Shown here in pieces: positions 33,740 to 46,350 of a DNA stretch of 64,000 nucleotides. The position numbers and the translations under genes are program-made. Numbering within the stretch: position 1 is the stretch's first letter; every line of letters begins with the position of its first letter. Origin of the DNA: Ceratothoa steindachneri (Eukaryota > Arthropoda > Malacostraca > Isopoda > Cymothoidae); contig OZ018326.1 of assembly GCA_963969495.1 (NCBI GenBank), forward strand, positions 148,519,806 to 148,583,805, read 5' to 3'. The notes below the pieces were generated by a model. That model was not told where the DNA came from. It searched no databases and was given only the letters and a program-made list of their open reading frames with translations.

Positions 33740-34720
33740 TGCTTCAGGTTCAGGCAGAAGTCAGGCAGCAAAGCAGGGCTCCATTTTCCCTATTGAGGCT
33801 ATGTTTTGATGGAACCTCTCCTCATTTTCACCCATCACATCTCCGGTATTCTCTGGGAAGAAGGACAGGTGAAGATCAAGAAAGTGTATCTTCAGTCACA
33901 AATTGTATCCGAGATCTTGATAGCACTTGATTAGGCACTCCACTCTATTTTCTCGCTGGATTCCTTAGTGCCTTTTCGGAAGTCCTTTGCATATATCTTT
34001 GAGTGCATTACAGGGCACTAGCTCACTTTCAGTCATTATCCCCTCAAGGTCCTCATCAGCTATGAGTTCACGAATCAGAGGGCCTACAAATATGGCTTCT
34101 TTAATCTTGGCAGCACTTACTTTAGGTAATAGCGCTTTAAAATACTGGACACATGGCTTGTTATGTTGCAGTGCTTTAGAAAATTGCCTTATTAGGCCTA
34201 GATTTATATGCAGTGGTGAAAAAATGAGTTTCTCCTTCATAACTATTGGTTCATGAATTACATTACGGCATCTAGGCGTCATAGTTTTCTAAGATAACCA
34301 TTCTGAGTGTACATAAGGTACTGATCTGGCCCTACTGTACCACATGCAACGGAAGATCATAAACTTGGTGGAACCCATTAAGCAGGGCTACTAGTTTCAA
34401 GTACGCTCAAATTAGCCACTCATAATCTTTGTAAATTATGCGATCAAGAATAAAAGCAAGGTTCTCATATATCTTTCTTAAAATGACTGAGTGAAAAACT
34501 GTAACTGAAGGTATGGTATACCCGTTTCTGAACAGTACCGCTTTTATACTGTAAAGAATGCATCTTCAAGTTGTTTTCAAAACTTAAGAGTAGTTGAAGA
34601 TCTGCAGAACACTTGCTAAATACTGTAATCCAACCATGCTCATCCAATAGGTTCCTTTGTTGCAGAGGTGTTAAATCACGAACTAGATCATTAAGTTCCG
34701 GTTGGGTGATGAGGTGTGTG
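33740..34720 (-). pseudogene. unit 1: diverged member of unnamed D/D/E-like protein family
   Basis: Read on the minus strand from about 34720. TQPELNDLVRDLTP (matches AELNDLT-RDLNL of the (+) member at 36768) is followed by NLLDEHGW, EWLI then AYLKLVALLNG (about 34400; matches TWLICGDLKVVGIILG), and the 105-residue frame 34282-33965 with TPRCRNVIHEPIVM, SPLHINLGLIRQFSKAL, and AKIKEAIFVGPLIRELIAD. After a stop come KIHFLDLHLSFFPENTGDV and ERFHQNI (about 33800). The block order equals that of the (+) gene, but sequence identity is clearly low, so this is a separate lineage and not a recent copy. Several stops are present. The middle D is not preserved (AYLK instead of GDLK). Function unknown. 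Confidence 0.6.
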
Positions 34721-35057
34721 GTTTCTTGTCAGAATCAAGCTCTGCTACATGTGGTGAATATTGAGATGTTGAATCATCTCAGTTGGTCTTGTCATCGCTT
34801 AGTAATTCAGAGGGCAGCAGGGGTTACTAAAGTATGACTTGAATGAGGAACTAGGCGAATAGAAGACTGAAGATCTGGTTACATAAAAGATTTCTTGACT
34901 TTTTTATTATCTCAAAGTAACTGATTCAAATATATAACAGATGTCTCGGGATTATTTAAATTCCCTAAGAATTTAACTCTGTCTCCTGTAAAGAAAAAAT
35001 ACTGAAGTTTATAAAATATAATATAAATAGTAACGCAATAAATATTAAATATATAAA

Positions 35058-36175
35058 GGGAAAGTCCCTCCATTGACATCCGGCGCTTTCTGCTAAGACG
35101 ATAAATGGGTATCGCATTGATGGTTTACCATGCTTCAAATCACTCACAAGTACCTTTGAATGGCTAAATGAGGCTTGTTATACTAGATGACGCCACCCAG
35201 CGCCAGGAAGTCTGAAGGAAGAGTTAATATCTCCAGGGTAAATAACCCTATGTTCCATGGTCATATGGATCATTTCATGTCTCTAAATAAGTACAATTGA
35301 ACTTTACTCCTTTTGAAAATTGAACTTTACTCCTCTTGGAAAAAAAGCGCCGCCTGGGCCTAGTGCTTCTCCGCAGGTAAAAAAGCGAGGTTTAGACCCG
35401 CTGCTTCGCCGGAGGTAACAAGTAAAAATATGAAGCATTTATTGAAATTTACAAAATTATCAAGCGTTGCGTACGAGTTACCACGGATTTAGGTCCATAT
35501 AACGAAAATATTATTAAGTGTAACTTAGCAACACCCTATTGAAATTACATCAAAATCGTTTATAAATTTTAGAGTTGTCAGATTTGGCCCAATCCTCTTT
35601 GCATTGAATCACTTAAGAACAATCAGGGATTTAACGTAAGTAAGATGGTAGTTAACGAGAAACTGTAATGTAGTAGCTAAAGGGGATGTTATATTCGTGA
35701 TTTACGCAAAAACTACGCCTAAAAAAGGTTATTCTCATTTCCGTTTTTTATAAATTGTTTTACAGTGTTATATGCATTTTTTCAGGATATTAACAATGAT
35801 TTTACCTATTTTAAACATGAGGAAAGTACGTCCAATGACGTGCGGCGTTTTGTGATAAGATGAATAATGGTTATTGCATTAATGGTTTACATTGTTCAAA
35901 TCACACACAAGTGCCTTAGAATTGCTAAATAGCTAAATAAGGCTTCTGCCACTAGATGGCGCCACATAGCGCCAAATCTGATGGAAGATTTGAAATACTC
36001 AGGGTGAATAGCCCCATGTCCCATGGTACTATTGGGAAATTTATGCGTCTAAATTGGTAAAAATTAACTATGCTCGATTTGAAAATCGAACTTACTACTC
36101 CTGTAAAAAAATCAAAGCCTAGACCTGCCGTAAATAAAGCGACGCCTAGACTTGGCTGTTTGCTGCAGGTAAAAA
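35058..36175 (+). repeat. unit 1: pair of diverged direct repeats, about 345 bp each
   Basis: Copies at about 35058-35400 and 35820-36175, sharing in order gacgtgcggcg-like, gataa-atgggtat-gcatt-atggttta, caaatcac-cacaagt, actagatggcgccac-like, atgt-ccatggt, and (g)ccta-gctgc-gcaggtaaaaaa. Identity is roughly three quarters. There is no coding capacity. Possibly a tandemly arranged MITE or other non-autonomous repeat. Recurs at 42533-43650. Confidence 0.75.
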
Positions 36176-36767
36176 AATGACAGTAATTTCATTATCCACG
36201 AGAAGAAAACTAAGAGAAAAGTGAAAGTAGTTTTACATTTGACTTTCAAATTGAAATAATGTATAAATGAAAATTAAACCATGCAAATTTTACTTATAAA
36301 TTAAAAGATTTTCCATAACCAAAAGGCCAAATATAGCATGTATGAAAACTGTATAAATACTACCCCCAGGATATATTTGAGATAAAGCAAAACAGCTACT
36401 TAAGTTCTCAAAAGCCCGCAAGTATTTTAATACTCGTAGATCTAAGTGGATGAATCCTAAGAAAATTATATTTTTTAATGAGGGACTTGCACATTCTACT
36501 GACTATTATAACACTGGCCTGCGTTTCAAATCTTTTCAAAAGTTAAGGGTTTGCAACTGATTTAGGCTCCTTTTTGCCTGCAGAATTAAAAAATATCATT
36601 AATTTTCTTTGGTCAGGTCTAGTTTCTAGGATACACTCGATTTTTATCACAGCATATTTTTTTCCCCAAATGGCGCTATCATCCAAGCGTATATGGGCTT
36701 TGTTTTAGCCACAGCTGGTCATGGGTTACCATAAATAACTAGTTATTCTTTCTTTTTTAAGGTATAG

Positions 36768-37876
36768 TTGTGCAGTACGATAGATCGGAAGTGTAAGAAC
36801 CATCCTAACAAATTTTGTTTCATCTGCGAACACGTGGTTCTTCCAGACCGTCAAGCGCAACTCACGGATTTTGTGAAGAAGGCTTATTATGCTTATTTTG
36901 GAGTCAAACTATGGGACCAGGATAAGGCATTTGATCCCCATATCTGCTGCAAAACATGTGTGGAGAACTTACGGGATTGAAGGAATAGGAAAAGAAAGAG
37001 TATGCCATTTGGTATCCGAATGGTGTGGAGGGAAGGGAAAGATCACGTTACCGATTGCTACTTCTGCACGACAAATTTAAAAGGCATCAATCGTAAGAAC
37101 AAGCACCATGTTCAATTTTCTGATGTTCCTCCTGCCATAAAGCTAATCCCCCATGGACCAGATGTTCCTGTTCCTGCACCGGATGTAATCATGGAATCTA
37201 GTTCTGATTCCGAATCTAATGATACGACTGATACAGGTGAGTGGGGTGCATACAAGCCAGAAGAGGACGACCGATCGGTGCCATTGAGCCAAGCCGAACT
37301 CAATGACTTGACATGAGACCTGAACCTATCTAAAGAGTCTGCCCAGCTGCTGGGTTCTCGTCTTCGAGAGAAACATCTACTTGATCCAGGAACAAATTTC
37401 TCCTGGTATCGGAAACGGGAGAGCGAATACAGAAAATTCTTTCTGTTCGATGAAGCGTCTTTACTGATCTACTGTAACAATATTGCTGAACTGATTAAAC
37501 TAATGGGCATGAAGTATGTTGCCATAAAATGGAGATATTTATTGACTCGTCTAACAGTAGTCTCAAGGCAGTTGTTTTAAATAACGAAAATAAGGTTTCA
37601 TCAATCCCTGTTGGACACTCGGCTGAAACTAAAGAGTCTCACAACAGCATGGACCGGCTTTTGTCTGCTCTCAATTGCCAAGAACATACATGGTTGATTT
37701 GTGGAGATCTTAAAGTTGTTGGAATCATCTTAGGACTTCAAGGTGGGTACACAAAGTAACAATGCGTTTTGTGCTTGTGGGATAGTCGGGCTAACGACCA
37801 GCATTATGTCAGACAAGAGTGGCCAGCACGACAAGGATTAGAACCTTGGTCAAACAATGTTCTGTCCCAATTGTTT
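36768..37876 (+). pseudogene. unit 1: unnamed arthropod repeat-protein family, N-terminal and central part
   Basis: Frame from about 36768. The N-terminal segment has CxxC-type pairs (FCFICEH, HICCKTCVEN, then DCYFCTTNLKG), suggesting zinc binding. An acidic Ser/Asp linker (ESSSDSESNDTTDTGE) follows, then LNDLT-RDLNLSKESAQLLG, FSWYRKRESEYRKFF, and after a one-base frameshift near 37525 IFIDSSNSSLKAVVLNN and TWLICGDLKVVGIILG, then CLWDSRANDQHYVRQEWP. IFID and ICGD look like two Asp-bearing beta strands of an RNase-H fold. Stops at 36978 and 37314 (Trp and Arg codons lost) and at about 37757 make it a pseudogene. A mariner follows directly. I recognise the family as multicopy in arthropods but know no accepted name or function. 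Confidence 0.6.
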
Positions 37877-38744
37877 GTGGGGGTGTTAGGACAAGTTATG
37901 ACAAGTAAAAACCTGCAGCCGCACGCTCCTGCGTCGTTTATTTAAGAAGCAGTAGCTGATCGCAAATCGTCAGTCACAAACTTTTAAACAATGGAGAAGG
38001 TTGAGCACCGCGCAATGATAAAATTTTTGCCCTTAGGAAGGCAAGAATGCAAAAGAGATCCATAAACGCATGGTTGCAGTGTACACCGACACCGCCCCTT
38101 CCTATGCAACCATTGCTCGCTGAAATATGGAGTTGCACCATAGTCGTGAGTCCCTTGAAGATGACCCCCGTCCAGGACGCCTGTCAGACGTGACCAAATA
38201 GGAAAATGTGGCCTGTGTGGAGAAGATGATGCTCAAAAATCGACGGGTGAAGGTCGAAGAAATCGAGCGAGAACTTGGAATATCACATGGAAGTGTTATT
38301 AACATAATCCACGACAATTTGGTCATGACCAAGGTCTCTGCCCAATGGGTCCCTAGAAACCTCACGCCCGATGATCGACTTCAAAGTCGTCAAAGTCCAC
38401 AAAGCCAGAGTTTCACAAGCTACCCTGCGCGAGTGCGGATTCGAGAAGCTCAACCATCTCTTCTACAGTCTAGATCTGGCCCCTAGCGACTACTTTCTAT
38501 TCCGCCAGCTCAAGGCTGCACTGCGTGGACGCCGGTTTGAGGACGATTAAGATATCCAGCTCACCTTGCAAGAGTGGATAGAACAGCATTCGGGAGATTT
38601 CTGGTTGTCGGGAATTCGAAGCCCCAGGTACAAGTGGCGCGAGTGCATTGAAGTCGAGGTAGTTATATTGAAAAATAATAAAACACTTTTCCTCATATCT
38701 CGTTTCCTTATATCGGAATTAAAAAACTTATTGACCGCTCCTCG
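37877..38744 (+). mobile_element. unit 1: mariner (DD34D), internally deleted
   Basis: Transposase from ATG near 37991 (MEKVEHRAMIKFLPL, then AKEIHKRMVAVYTD-like pieces, and ESLEDDPRPGRLSDVT), then ENVACVEKMMLKNRRVKVEE and ISHGSVINIIHDN (frame 38208 onward), PRNLTPDDRLQS, a jump to the tail with SLDLAPSDYFLF, and GDFWLSGI near 38600. The central part with two of the three catalytic Asp residues is missing, with the same junction as in the copy at 1487. The right end is attgaccgctcctcg. It lies inside the unnamed family gene, between QLF and the VDDLMDNFRKLG segment. Confidence 0.88.
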
Positions 38745-38875
38745 TATTTGATGGTCCTTAGAAAAGAGAACTCATAAAAGACTAGTTTTGATGATTGATT
38801 AAATCCTATTGAACTCTCTTCCTGCCTGTCCCTTAAGTTACTCATTGAAAATTCCCATGGTAACCACAGAAGTCC

Positions 38876-39025
38876 TCCGTACCAGAAGATGGTTGATGAC
38901 TTAATGGACAATTTCCGCAAACTTGGTGTACGTATGTCAGTGAAAATGCACTTTCTTTGGTCTCATCTCGACTATTTTCCACAAAATTGGGGAGACTTCA
39001 GTGAAGAACAGGGCGAGCGCTTTCA
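38876..39025 (+). pseudogene. unit 1: C-terminal part of unnamed family gene, cut at the duplication joint
   Basis: MVDDLMDNFRKLGVRMSVKM, then HSHL-type DYFPQNWGDFSEEQGERFH, then the frame leaves the gene at 39025/39026 where unit 2 begins. In the homologous (-) member and in unit 2 this motif continues as ERFH(Q/L)(N/D)I. The Glu here is a candidate third acidic residue of a D/D/E core (inference). Confidence 0.65.
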
Positions 39026-41214
39026 CTCCCTTTTAAAATTAGTGAAAATTTCCTTAATGAATAGACTAGAATACAAACAAGTAAATAAACAATTATCCTC
39101 ATTTTGACATGAAAAATTAAGCATTTCCTATAATTTTGCGATTGATAAATCTTGAGAAGTTTAGGAAGGAATATATTATGTCATTGCATGAAATGTTTCG
39201 AATCAATTCATGACTTAATGTTGTCCATCATTGGCCCAAAATGGATTAAGGTCAAGGATTTTCCTTCCTACGTCAACACAAGCGGGTCGCCCTAAAAAAG
39301 AGTTGAGTTGAATTTAAGATAGACTTTTCCAGCAGTAAAATATCAGTTTCAATTTATATTTTTCCTGCTATGATCTGTCATTAATGGTTTATTTTATCGG
39401 TATCACCAAATAGATGATTATAAATTAAATTTATTCGCCCACTTTCAAAGAAAATGATGTCTTGTATTTAATTAACTATGAATAATTTAACGATAAATAG
39501 AGCATGAGAAGCGTTAATAAAAAGGCCCAAGAATACGAGAGCCATAATTTGTTAATTTCTTTTTCTAAGTTGAAAATATCAGATTATTGTGAAATTCAAA
39601 GCAGTCACAAATCTTTGGTTCCTATGGCTTGCCATCAAAGAGAAGTGAAAATCAGTGTTTTAAACCTAATATTGTTCTTAACTCACTCTTTTATATTTCA
39701 TTCTCTCTCAATCTTTCTGAGTCTCTCTAATTTTCTCTCTCACTCTCTCTGCATTCTTTAGAATCTCTAGGAAGAGCTATGAGGCTTTTGGATGCTTTCT
39801 AAATCTCTCCCGAGTTCTCTTATATTATTTATCAATACGAATGATAATAAATTGGACTTAGGAAATATGTTTGAATATTTTGAAAATATTATTTAATTAC
39901 TTATTATTTAACTAAATCATTAGTAGCTAATAAAATGGTATGTTTGATAAAATCAAAATTTAACCAATATCTTTTTCTGTTTAAACGTAAATAAACGTTT
40001 AATTAGAGTGTCTTAAATATCACTCTATTTAAGTGATAGACTCAAACAAAATAATTTACAGAAGCGTAGATAGCACAAATCTATCTTCGCCATATCCAAT
40101 GGTATCAAAGGTGAAACTTGCTAAAAATTAGATTTTTCAAAATATGCTGTTAAAACTACTATAAACGTCTTACAGCAGATAAAGAAGGCAGATATATCAT
40201 TAGGGATTCATTACAGAATCAGTGAAAACCATCTGCTGAAATTGCTGGAGAGTTCAACCAGAACACTGAGAAGATGACGTACAGATCAATGTCTAACAGG
40301 AGGCAAAGCAAGAAAACAAAGCCATGAGTGCCTAAGTCAATAGATAAAACGCCTTTCGTGTGCCAAAGATCACAAATATGGACATAGATGCTCACGATGG
40401 AAAAGACGTCATAAGGACACATGGTGGAAACTAGTACTTTAAATTCGTTGGACGAAACTTTTTCTACCACTTACGGAAACCTTTGATAGATCCAAAACCG
40501 AGTTTAACAGAACTTTTGCTAAACCCGGAAAACTGTGTAAAAGACAACATTTATAAAGTATGAATATTGCTTCATCTCTATTTGCTTGAAATATCCTTCT
40601 TTTTCTCCGTTCATAACATACTTCTTCCAAACGTGGCACTTATAAACAATAGGGATTATGCATTAGTTTAGGAAGTTATTTCTTAGTATCTATATACACC
40701 CTAACTTTCTTATGTAAATACCATTTTTTTTTTTATATCAATACAACATTATCTAAATCAAAGGATTTTCTCTGACATCAACGAAGTAAAAAAGGTAGCA
40801 TATTTTTTCAAGCAAATCGAAGAATTCTTCAAGACTGATGGAAAAGAATAAATGGTTAACAAATAATTGAGCTATTTTGCTGAATTACACTGAACAAAAA
40901 AATTCAGAGTCGAGAAAAAAACATAGATCTCATGTACATTTTATTATGAAATTAAGTTTGGTGAAAACGAATTTGATAACAAAAATTTACCATCACTTAA
41001 CAATTTCTTTTAAATTTCCGATTTAATAATTATGCAATGTATACCGAGTTCCACGATACCATGAATATATTTTGCTCCCAAAGTCAGATTAAATGTGTCC
41101 ATTGTATTTAATTCATAAATGTATAATGAATCCGTATGTGTGTTCACATTATATAATGTATTAACTTGCATTTTAGTAGTACTTCTTCGTTTGTAGAACG
41201 TCTCAGTTGTTTCA

Positions 41215-42195
41215 TGCTTCAGGTTCAGGCAGAAGTCAGGCAGCAAAGCAGGGCTCCATTTTCCCTATTGAGGCTATGTTTTGATGGAACCTCTCCTCAT
41301 TTTCACCCATCACATCTCCGGTATTCTCTGGGAAGAAGGACAGGTGAAGATCAAGAAAGTGTATCTTCAGTCACAAATTGTATCCGAGATCTTGATAGCA
41401 CTTGATTAGGCACTCCACTCTATTTTCTCGCTGGATTCCTTAGTGCCTTTTCGGAAGTCCTTTGCATATATCTTTGAGTGCATTACAGGGCACTAGCTCA
41501 CTTTCAGTCATTATCCCCTCAAGGTCCTCATCAGCTATGAGTTCACGAATCAGAGGGCCTACAAATATGGCTTCTTTAATCTTGGCAGCACTTACTTTAG
41601 GTAATAGCGCTTTAAAATACTGGACACATGGCTTGTTATGTTGCAGTGCTTTAGAAAATTGCCTTATTAGGCCTAGATTTATATGCAGTGGTGAAAAAAT
41701 GAGTTTCTCCTTCATAACTATTGGTTCATGAATTACATTACGGCATCTAGGCGTCATAGTTTTCTAAGATAACCATTCTGAGTGTACATAAGGTACTGAT
41801 CTGGCCCTACTGTACCACATGCAACGGAAGATCATAAACTTGGTGGAACCCATTAAGCAGGGCTACTAGTTTCAAGTACGCTCAAATTAGCCACTCATAA
41901 TCTTTGTAAATTATGCGATCAAGAATAAAAGCAAGGTTCTCATATATCTTTCTTAAAATGACTGAGTGAAAAACTGTAACTGAAGGTATGGTATACCCGT
42001 TTCTGAACAGTACCGCTTTTATACTGTAAAGAATGCATCTTCAAGTTGTTTTCAAAACTTAAGAGTAGTTGAAGATCTGCAGAACACTTGCTAAATACTG
42101 TAATCCAACCATGCTCATCCAATAGGTTCCTTTGTTGCAGAGGTGTTAAATCACGAACTAGATCATTAAGTTCCGGTTGGGTGATGAGGTGTGTG
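41215..42195 (-). pseudogene. unit 2: diverged member of unnamed D/D/E-like family
   Basis: Second copy of the feature at 33740-34720, identical where compared. It is not independent evidence for the family. Confidence 0.6.
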
Positions 42196-42532
42196 GTTTC
42201 TTGTCAGAATCAAGCTCTGCTACATGTGGTGAATATTGAGATGTTGAATCATCTCAGTTGGTCTTGTCATCGCTTAGTAATTCAGAGGGCAGCAGGGGTT
42301 ACTAAAGTATGACTTGAATGAGGAACTAGGCGAATAGAAGACTGAAGATCTGGTTACATAAAAGATTTCTTGACTTTTTTATTATCTCAAAGTAACTGAT
42401 TCAAATATATAACAGATGTCTCGGGATTATTTAAATTCCCTAAGAATTTAACTCTGTCTCCTGTAAAGAAAAAATACTGAAGTTTATAAAATATAATATA
42501 AATAGTAACGCAATAAATATTAAATATATAAA

Positions 42533-43650
42533 GGGAAAGTCCCTCCATTGACATCCGGCGCTTTCTGCTAAGACGATAAATGGGTATCGCATTGATGGTT
42601 TACCATGCTTCAAATCACTCACAAGTACCTTTGAATGGCTAAATGAGGCTTGTTATACTAGATGACGCCACCCAGCGCCAGGAAGTCTGAAGGAAGAGTT
42701 AATATCTCCAGGGTAAATAACCCTATGTTCCATGGTCATATGGATCATTTCATGTCTCTAAATAAGTACAATTGAACTTTACTCCTTTTGAAAATTGAAC
42801 TTTACTCCTCTTGGAAAAAAAGCGCCGCCTGGGCCTAGTGCTTCTCCGCAGGTAAAAAAGCGAGGTTTAGACCCGCTGCTTCGCCGGAGGTAACAAGTAA
42901 AAATATGAAGCATTTATTGAAATTTACAAAATTATCAAGCGTTGCGTACGAGTTACCACGGATTTAGGTCCATATAACGAAAATATTATTAAGTGTAACT
43001 TAGCAACACCCTATTGAAATTACATCAAAATCGTTTATAAATTTTAGAGTTGTCAGATTTGGCCCAATCCTCTTTGCATTGAATCACTTAAGAACAATCA
43101 GGGATTTAACGTAAGTAAGATGGTAGTTAACGAGAAACTGTAATGTAGTAGCTAAAGGGGATGTTATATTCGTGATTTACGCAAAAACTACGCCTAAAAA
43201 AGGTTATTCTCATTTCCGTTTTTTATAAATTGTTTTACAGTGTTATATGCATTTTTTCAGGATATTAACAATGATTTTACCTATTTTAAACATGAGGAAA
43301 GTACGTCCAATGACGTGCGGCGTTTTGTGATAAGATGAATAATGGTTATTGCATTAATGGTTTACATTGTTCAAATCACACACAAGTGCCTTAGAATTGC
43401 TAAATAGCTAAATAAGGCTTCTGCCACTAGATGGCGCCACATAGCGCCAAATCTGATGGAAGATTTGAAATACTCAGGGTGAATAGCCCCATGTCCCATG
43501 GTACTATTGGGAAATTTATGCGTCTAAATTGGTAAAAATTAACTATGCTCGATTTGAAAATCGAACTTACTACTCCTGTAAAAAAATCAAAGCCTAGACC
43601 TGCCGTAAATAAAGCGACGCCTAGACTTGGCTGTTTGCTGCAGGTAAAAA
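42533..43650 (+). repeat. unit 2: pair of diverged direct repeats
   Basis: Copies at about 42533-42875 and 43295-43650, the unit 2 equivalents of 35058-36175. Confidence 0.75.
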
Positions 43651-44242
43651 AATGACAGTAATTTCATTATCCACGAGAAGAAAACTAAGAGAAAAGTGAA
43701 AGTAGTTTTACATTTGACTTTCAAATTGAAATAATGTATAAATGAAAATTAAACCATGCAAATTTTACTTATAAATTAAAAGATTTTCCATAACCAAAAG
43801 GCCAAATATAGCATGTATGAAAACTGTATAAATACTACCCCCAGGATATATTTGAGATAAAGCAAAACAGCTACTTAAGTTCTCAAAAGCCCGCAAGTAT
43901 TTTAATACTCGTAGATCTAAGTGGATGAATCCTAAGAAAATTATATTTTTTAATGAGGGACTTGCACATTCTACTGACTATTATAACACTGGCCTGCGTT
44001 TCAAATCTTTTCAAAAGTTAAGGGTTTGCAACTGATTTAGGCTCCTTTTTGCCTGCAGAATTAAAAAATATCATTAATTTTCTTTGGTCAGGTCTAGTTT
44101 CTAGGATACACTCGATTTTTATCACAGCATATTTTTTTCCCCAAATGGCGCTATCATCCAAGCGTATATGGGCTTTGTTTTAGCCACAGCTGGTCATGGG
44201 TTACCATAAATAACTAGTTATTCTTTCTTTTTTAAGGTATAG

Positions 44243-45351
44243 TTGTGCAGTACGATAGATCGGAAGTGTAAGAACCATCCTAACAAATTTTGTTTCATCT
44301 GCGAACACGTGGTTCTTCCAGACCGTCAAGCGCAACTCACGGATTTTGTGAAGAAGGCTTATTATGCTTATTTTGGAGTCAAACTATGGGACCAGGATAA
44401 GGCATTTGATCCCCATATCTGCTGCAAAACATGTGTGGAGAACTTACGGGATTGAAGGAATAGGAAAAGAAAGAGTATGCCATTTGGTATCCGAATGGTG
44501 TGGAGGGAAGGGAAAGATCACGTTACCGATTGCTACTTCTGCACGACAAATTTAAAAGGCATCAATCGTAAGAACAAGCACCATGTTCAATTTTCTGATG
44601 TTCCTCCTGCCATAAAGCTAATCCCCCATGGACCAGATGTTCCTGTTCCTGCACCGGATGTAATCATGGAATCTAGTTCTGATTCCGAATCTAATGATAC
44701 GACTGATACAGGTGAGTGGGGTGCATACAAGCCAGAAGAGGACGACCGATCGGTGCCATTGAGCCAAGCCGAACTCAATGACTTGACATGAGACCTGAAC
44801 CTATCTAAAGAGTCTGCCCAGCTGCTGGGTTCTCGTCTTCGAGAGAAACATCTACTTGATCCAGGAACAAATTTCTCCTGGTATCGGAAACGGGAGAGCG
44901 AATACAGAAAATTCTTTCTGTTCGATGAAGCGTCTTTACTGATCTACTGTAACAATATTGCTGAACTGATTAAACTAATGGGCATGAAGTATGTTGCCAT
45001 AAAATGGAGATATTTATTGACTCGTCTAACAGTAGTCTCAAGGCAGTTGTTTTAAATAACGAAAATAAGGTTTCATCAATCCCTGTTGGACACTCGGCTG
45101 AAACTAAAGAGTCTCACAACAGCATGGACCGGCTTTTGTCTGCTCTCAATTGCCAAGAACATACATGGTTGATTTGTGGAGATCTTAAAGTTGTTGGAAT
45201 CATCTTAGGACTTCAAGGTGGGTACACAAAGTAACAATGCGTTTTGTGCTTGTGGGATAGTCGGGCTAACGACCAGCATTATGTCAGACAAGAGTGGCCA
45301 GCACGACAAGGATTAGAACCTTGGTCAAACAATGTTCTGTCCCAATTGTTT
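44243..45351 (+). pseudogene. unit 2: unnamed family gene, N-terminal and central part
   Basis: Identical to 36768-37876, including both in-frame stops and the frameshift, so the gene was already dead before the duplication. In unit 2 the gene is followed by its mariner and then by a C-terminal part that is not cut (46351-46740). Confidence 0.6.
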
Positions 45352-46219
45352 GTGGGGGTGTTAGGACAAGTTATGACAAGTAAAAACCTGCAGCCGCACG
45401 CTCCTGCGTCGTTTATTTAAGAAGCAGTAGCTGATCGCAAATCGTCAGTCACAAACTTTTAAACAATGGAGAAGGTTGAGCACCGCGCAATGATAAAATT
45501 TTTGCCCTTAGGAAGGCAAGAATGCAAAAGAGATCCATAAACGCATGGTTGCAGTGTACACCGACACCGCCCCTTCCTATGCAACCATTGCTCGCTGAAA
45601 TATGGAGTTGCACCATAGTCGTGAGTCCCTTGAAGATGACCCCCGTCCAGGACGCCTGTCAGACGTGACCAAATAGGAAAATGTGGCCTGTGTGGAGAAG
45701 ATGATGCTCAAAAATCGACGGGTGAAGGTCGAAGAAATCGAGCGAGAACTTGGAATATCACATGGAAGTGTTATTAACATAATCCACGACAATTTGGTCA
45801 TGACCAAGGTCTCTGCCCAATGGGTCCCTAGAAACCTCACGCCCGATGATCGACTTCAAAGTCGTCAAAGTCCACAAAGCCAGAGTTTCACAAGCTACCC
45901 TGCGCGAGTGCGGATTCGAGAAGCTCAACCATCTCTTCTACAGTCTAGATCTGGCCCCTAGCGACTACTTTCTATTCCGCCAGCTCAAGGCTGCACTGCG
46001 TGGACGCCGGTTTGAGGACGATTAAGATATCCAGCTCACCTTGCAAGAGTGGATAGAACAGCATTCGGGAGATTTCTGGTTGTCGGGAATTCGAAGCCCC
46101 AGGTACAAGTGGCGCGAGTGCATTGAAGTCGAGGTAGTTATATTGAAAAATAATAAAACACTTTTCCTCATATCTCGTTTCCTTATATCGGAATTAAAAA
46201 ACTTATTGACCGCTCCTCG
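45352..46219 (+). mobile_element. unit 2: mariner (DD34D), internally deleted
   Basis: Unit 2 copy of 37877-38744. It was carried along by the segmental duplication and is not a new transposition. Confidence 0.88.
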
Positions 46220-46350
46220 TATTTGATGGTCCTTAGAAAAGAGAACTCATAAAAGACTAGTTTTGATGATTGATTAAATCCTATTGAACTCTCTTCCTGC
46301 CTGTCCCTTAAGTTACTCATTGAAAATTCCCATGGTAACCACAGAAGTCC

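Larger units (their letters stand above)
31551..39025. repeat. tandem duplication, unit 1 (7,475 bp)
   Basis: Every reading frame and non-coding stretch I compared in 31551-39025 recurs exactly 7,475 bases downstream. The only difference I found is C at 32089 against T at 39564. The left edge, the internal junction and the right edge share TTCA (31547-31550, 39022-39025, 46497-46500), so the exact breakpoint is ambiguous by four bases. Single-copy sequence flanks both sides. Confidence 0.97.

Noticed and set aside
38102..38365. Minus-strand open frames over the mariner copies (also 1458-2006 and 45577-45840)
   Set aside because: They are antisense shadows of the mariner transposase, which is clearly coded on the plus strand.
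39504..46226. Second set of genes as independent evidence
   Set aside because: All are the duplicated unit of 31551-39025, identical where compared, so they add no independent support for coding function.
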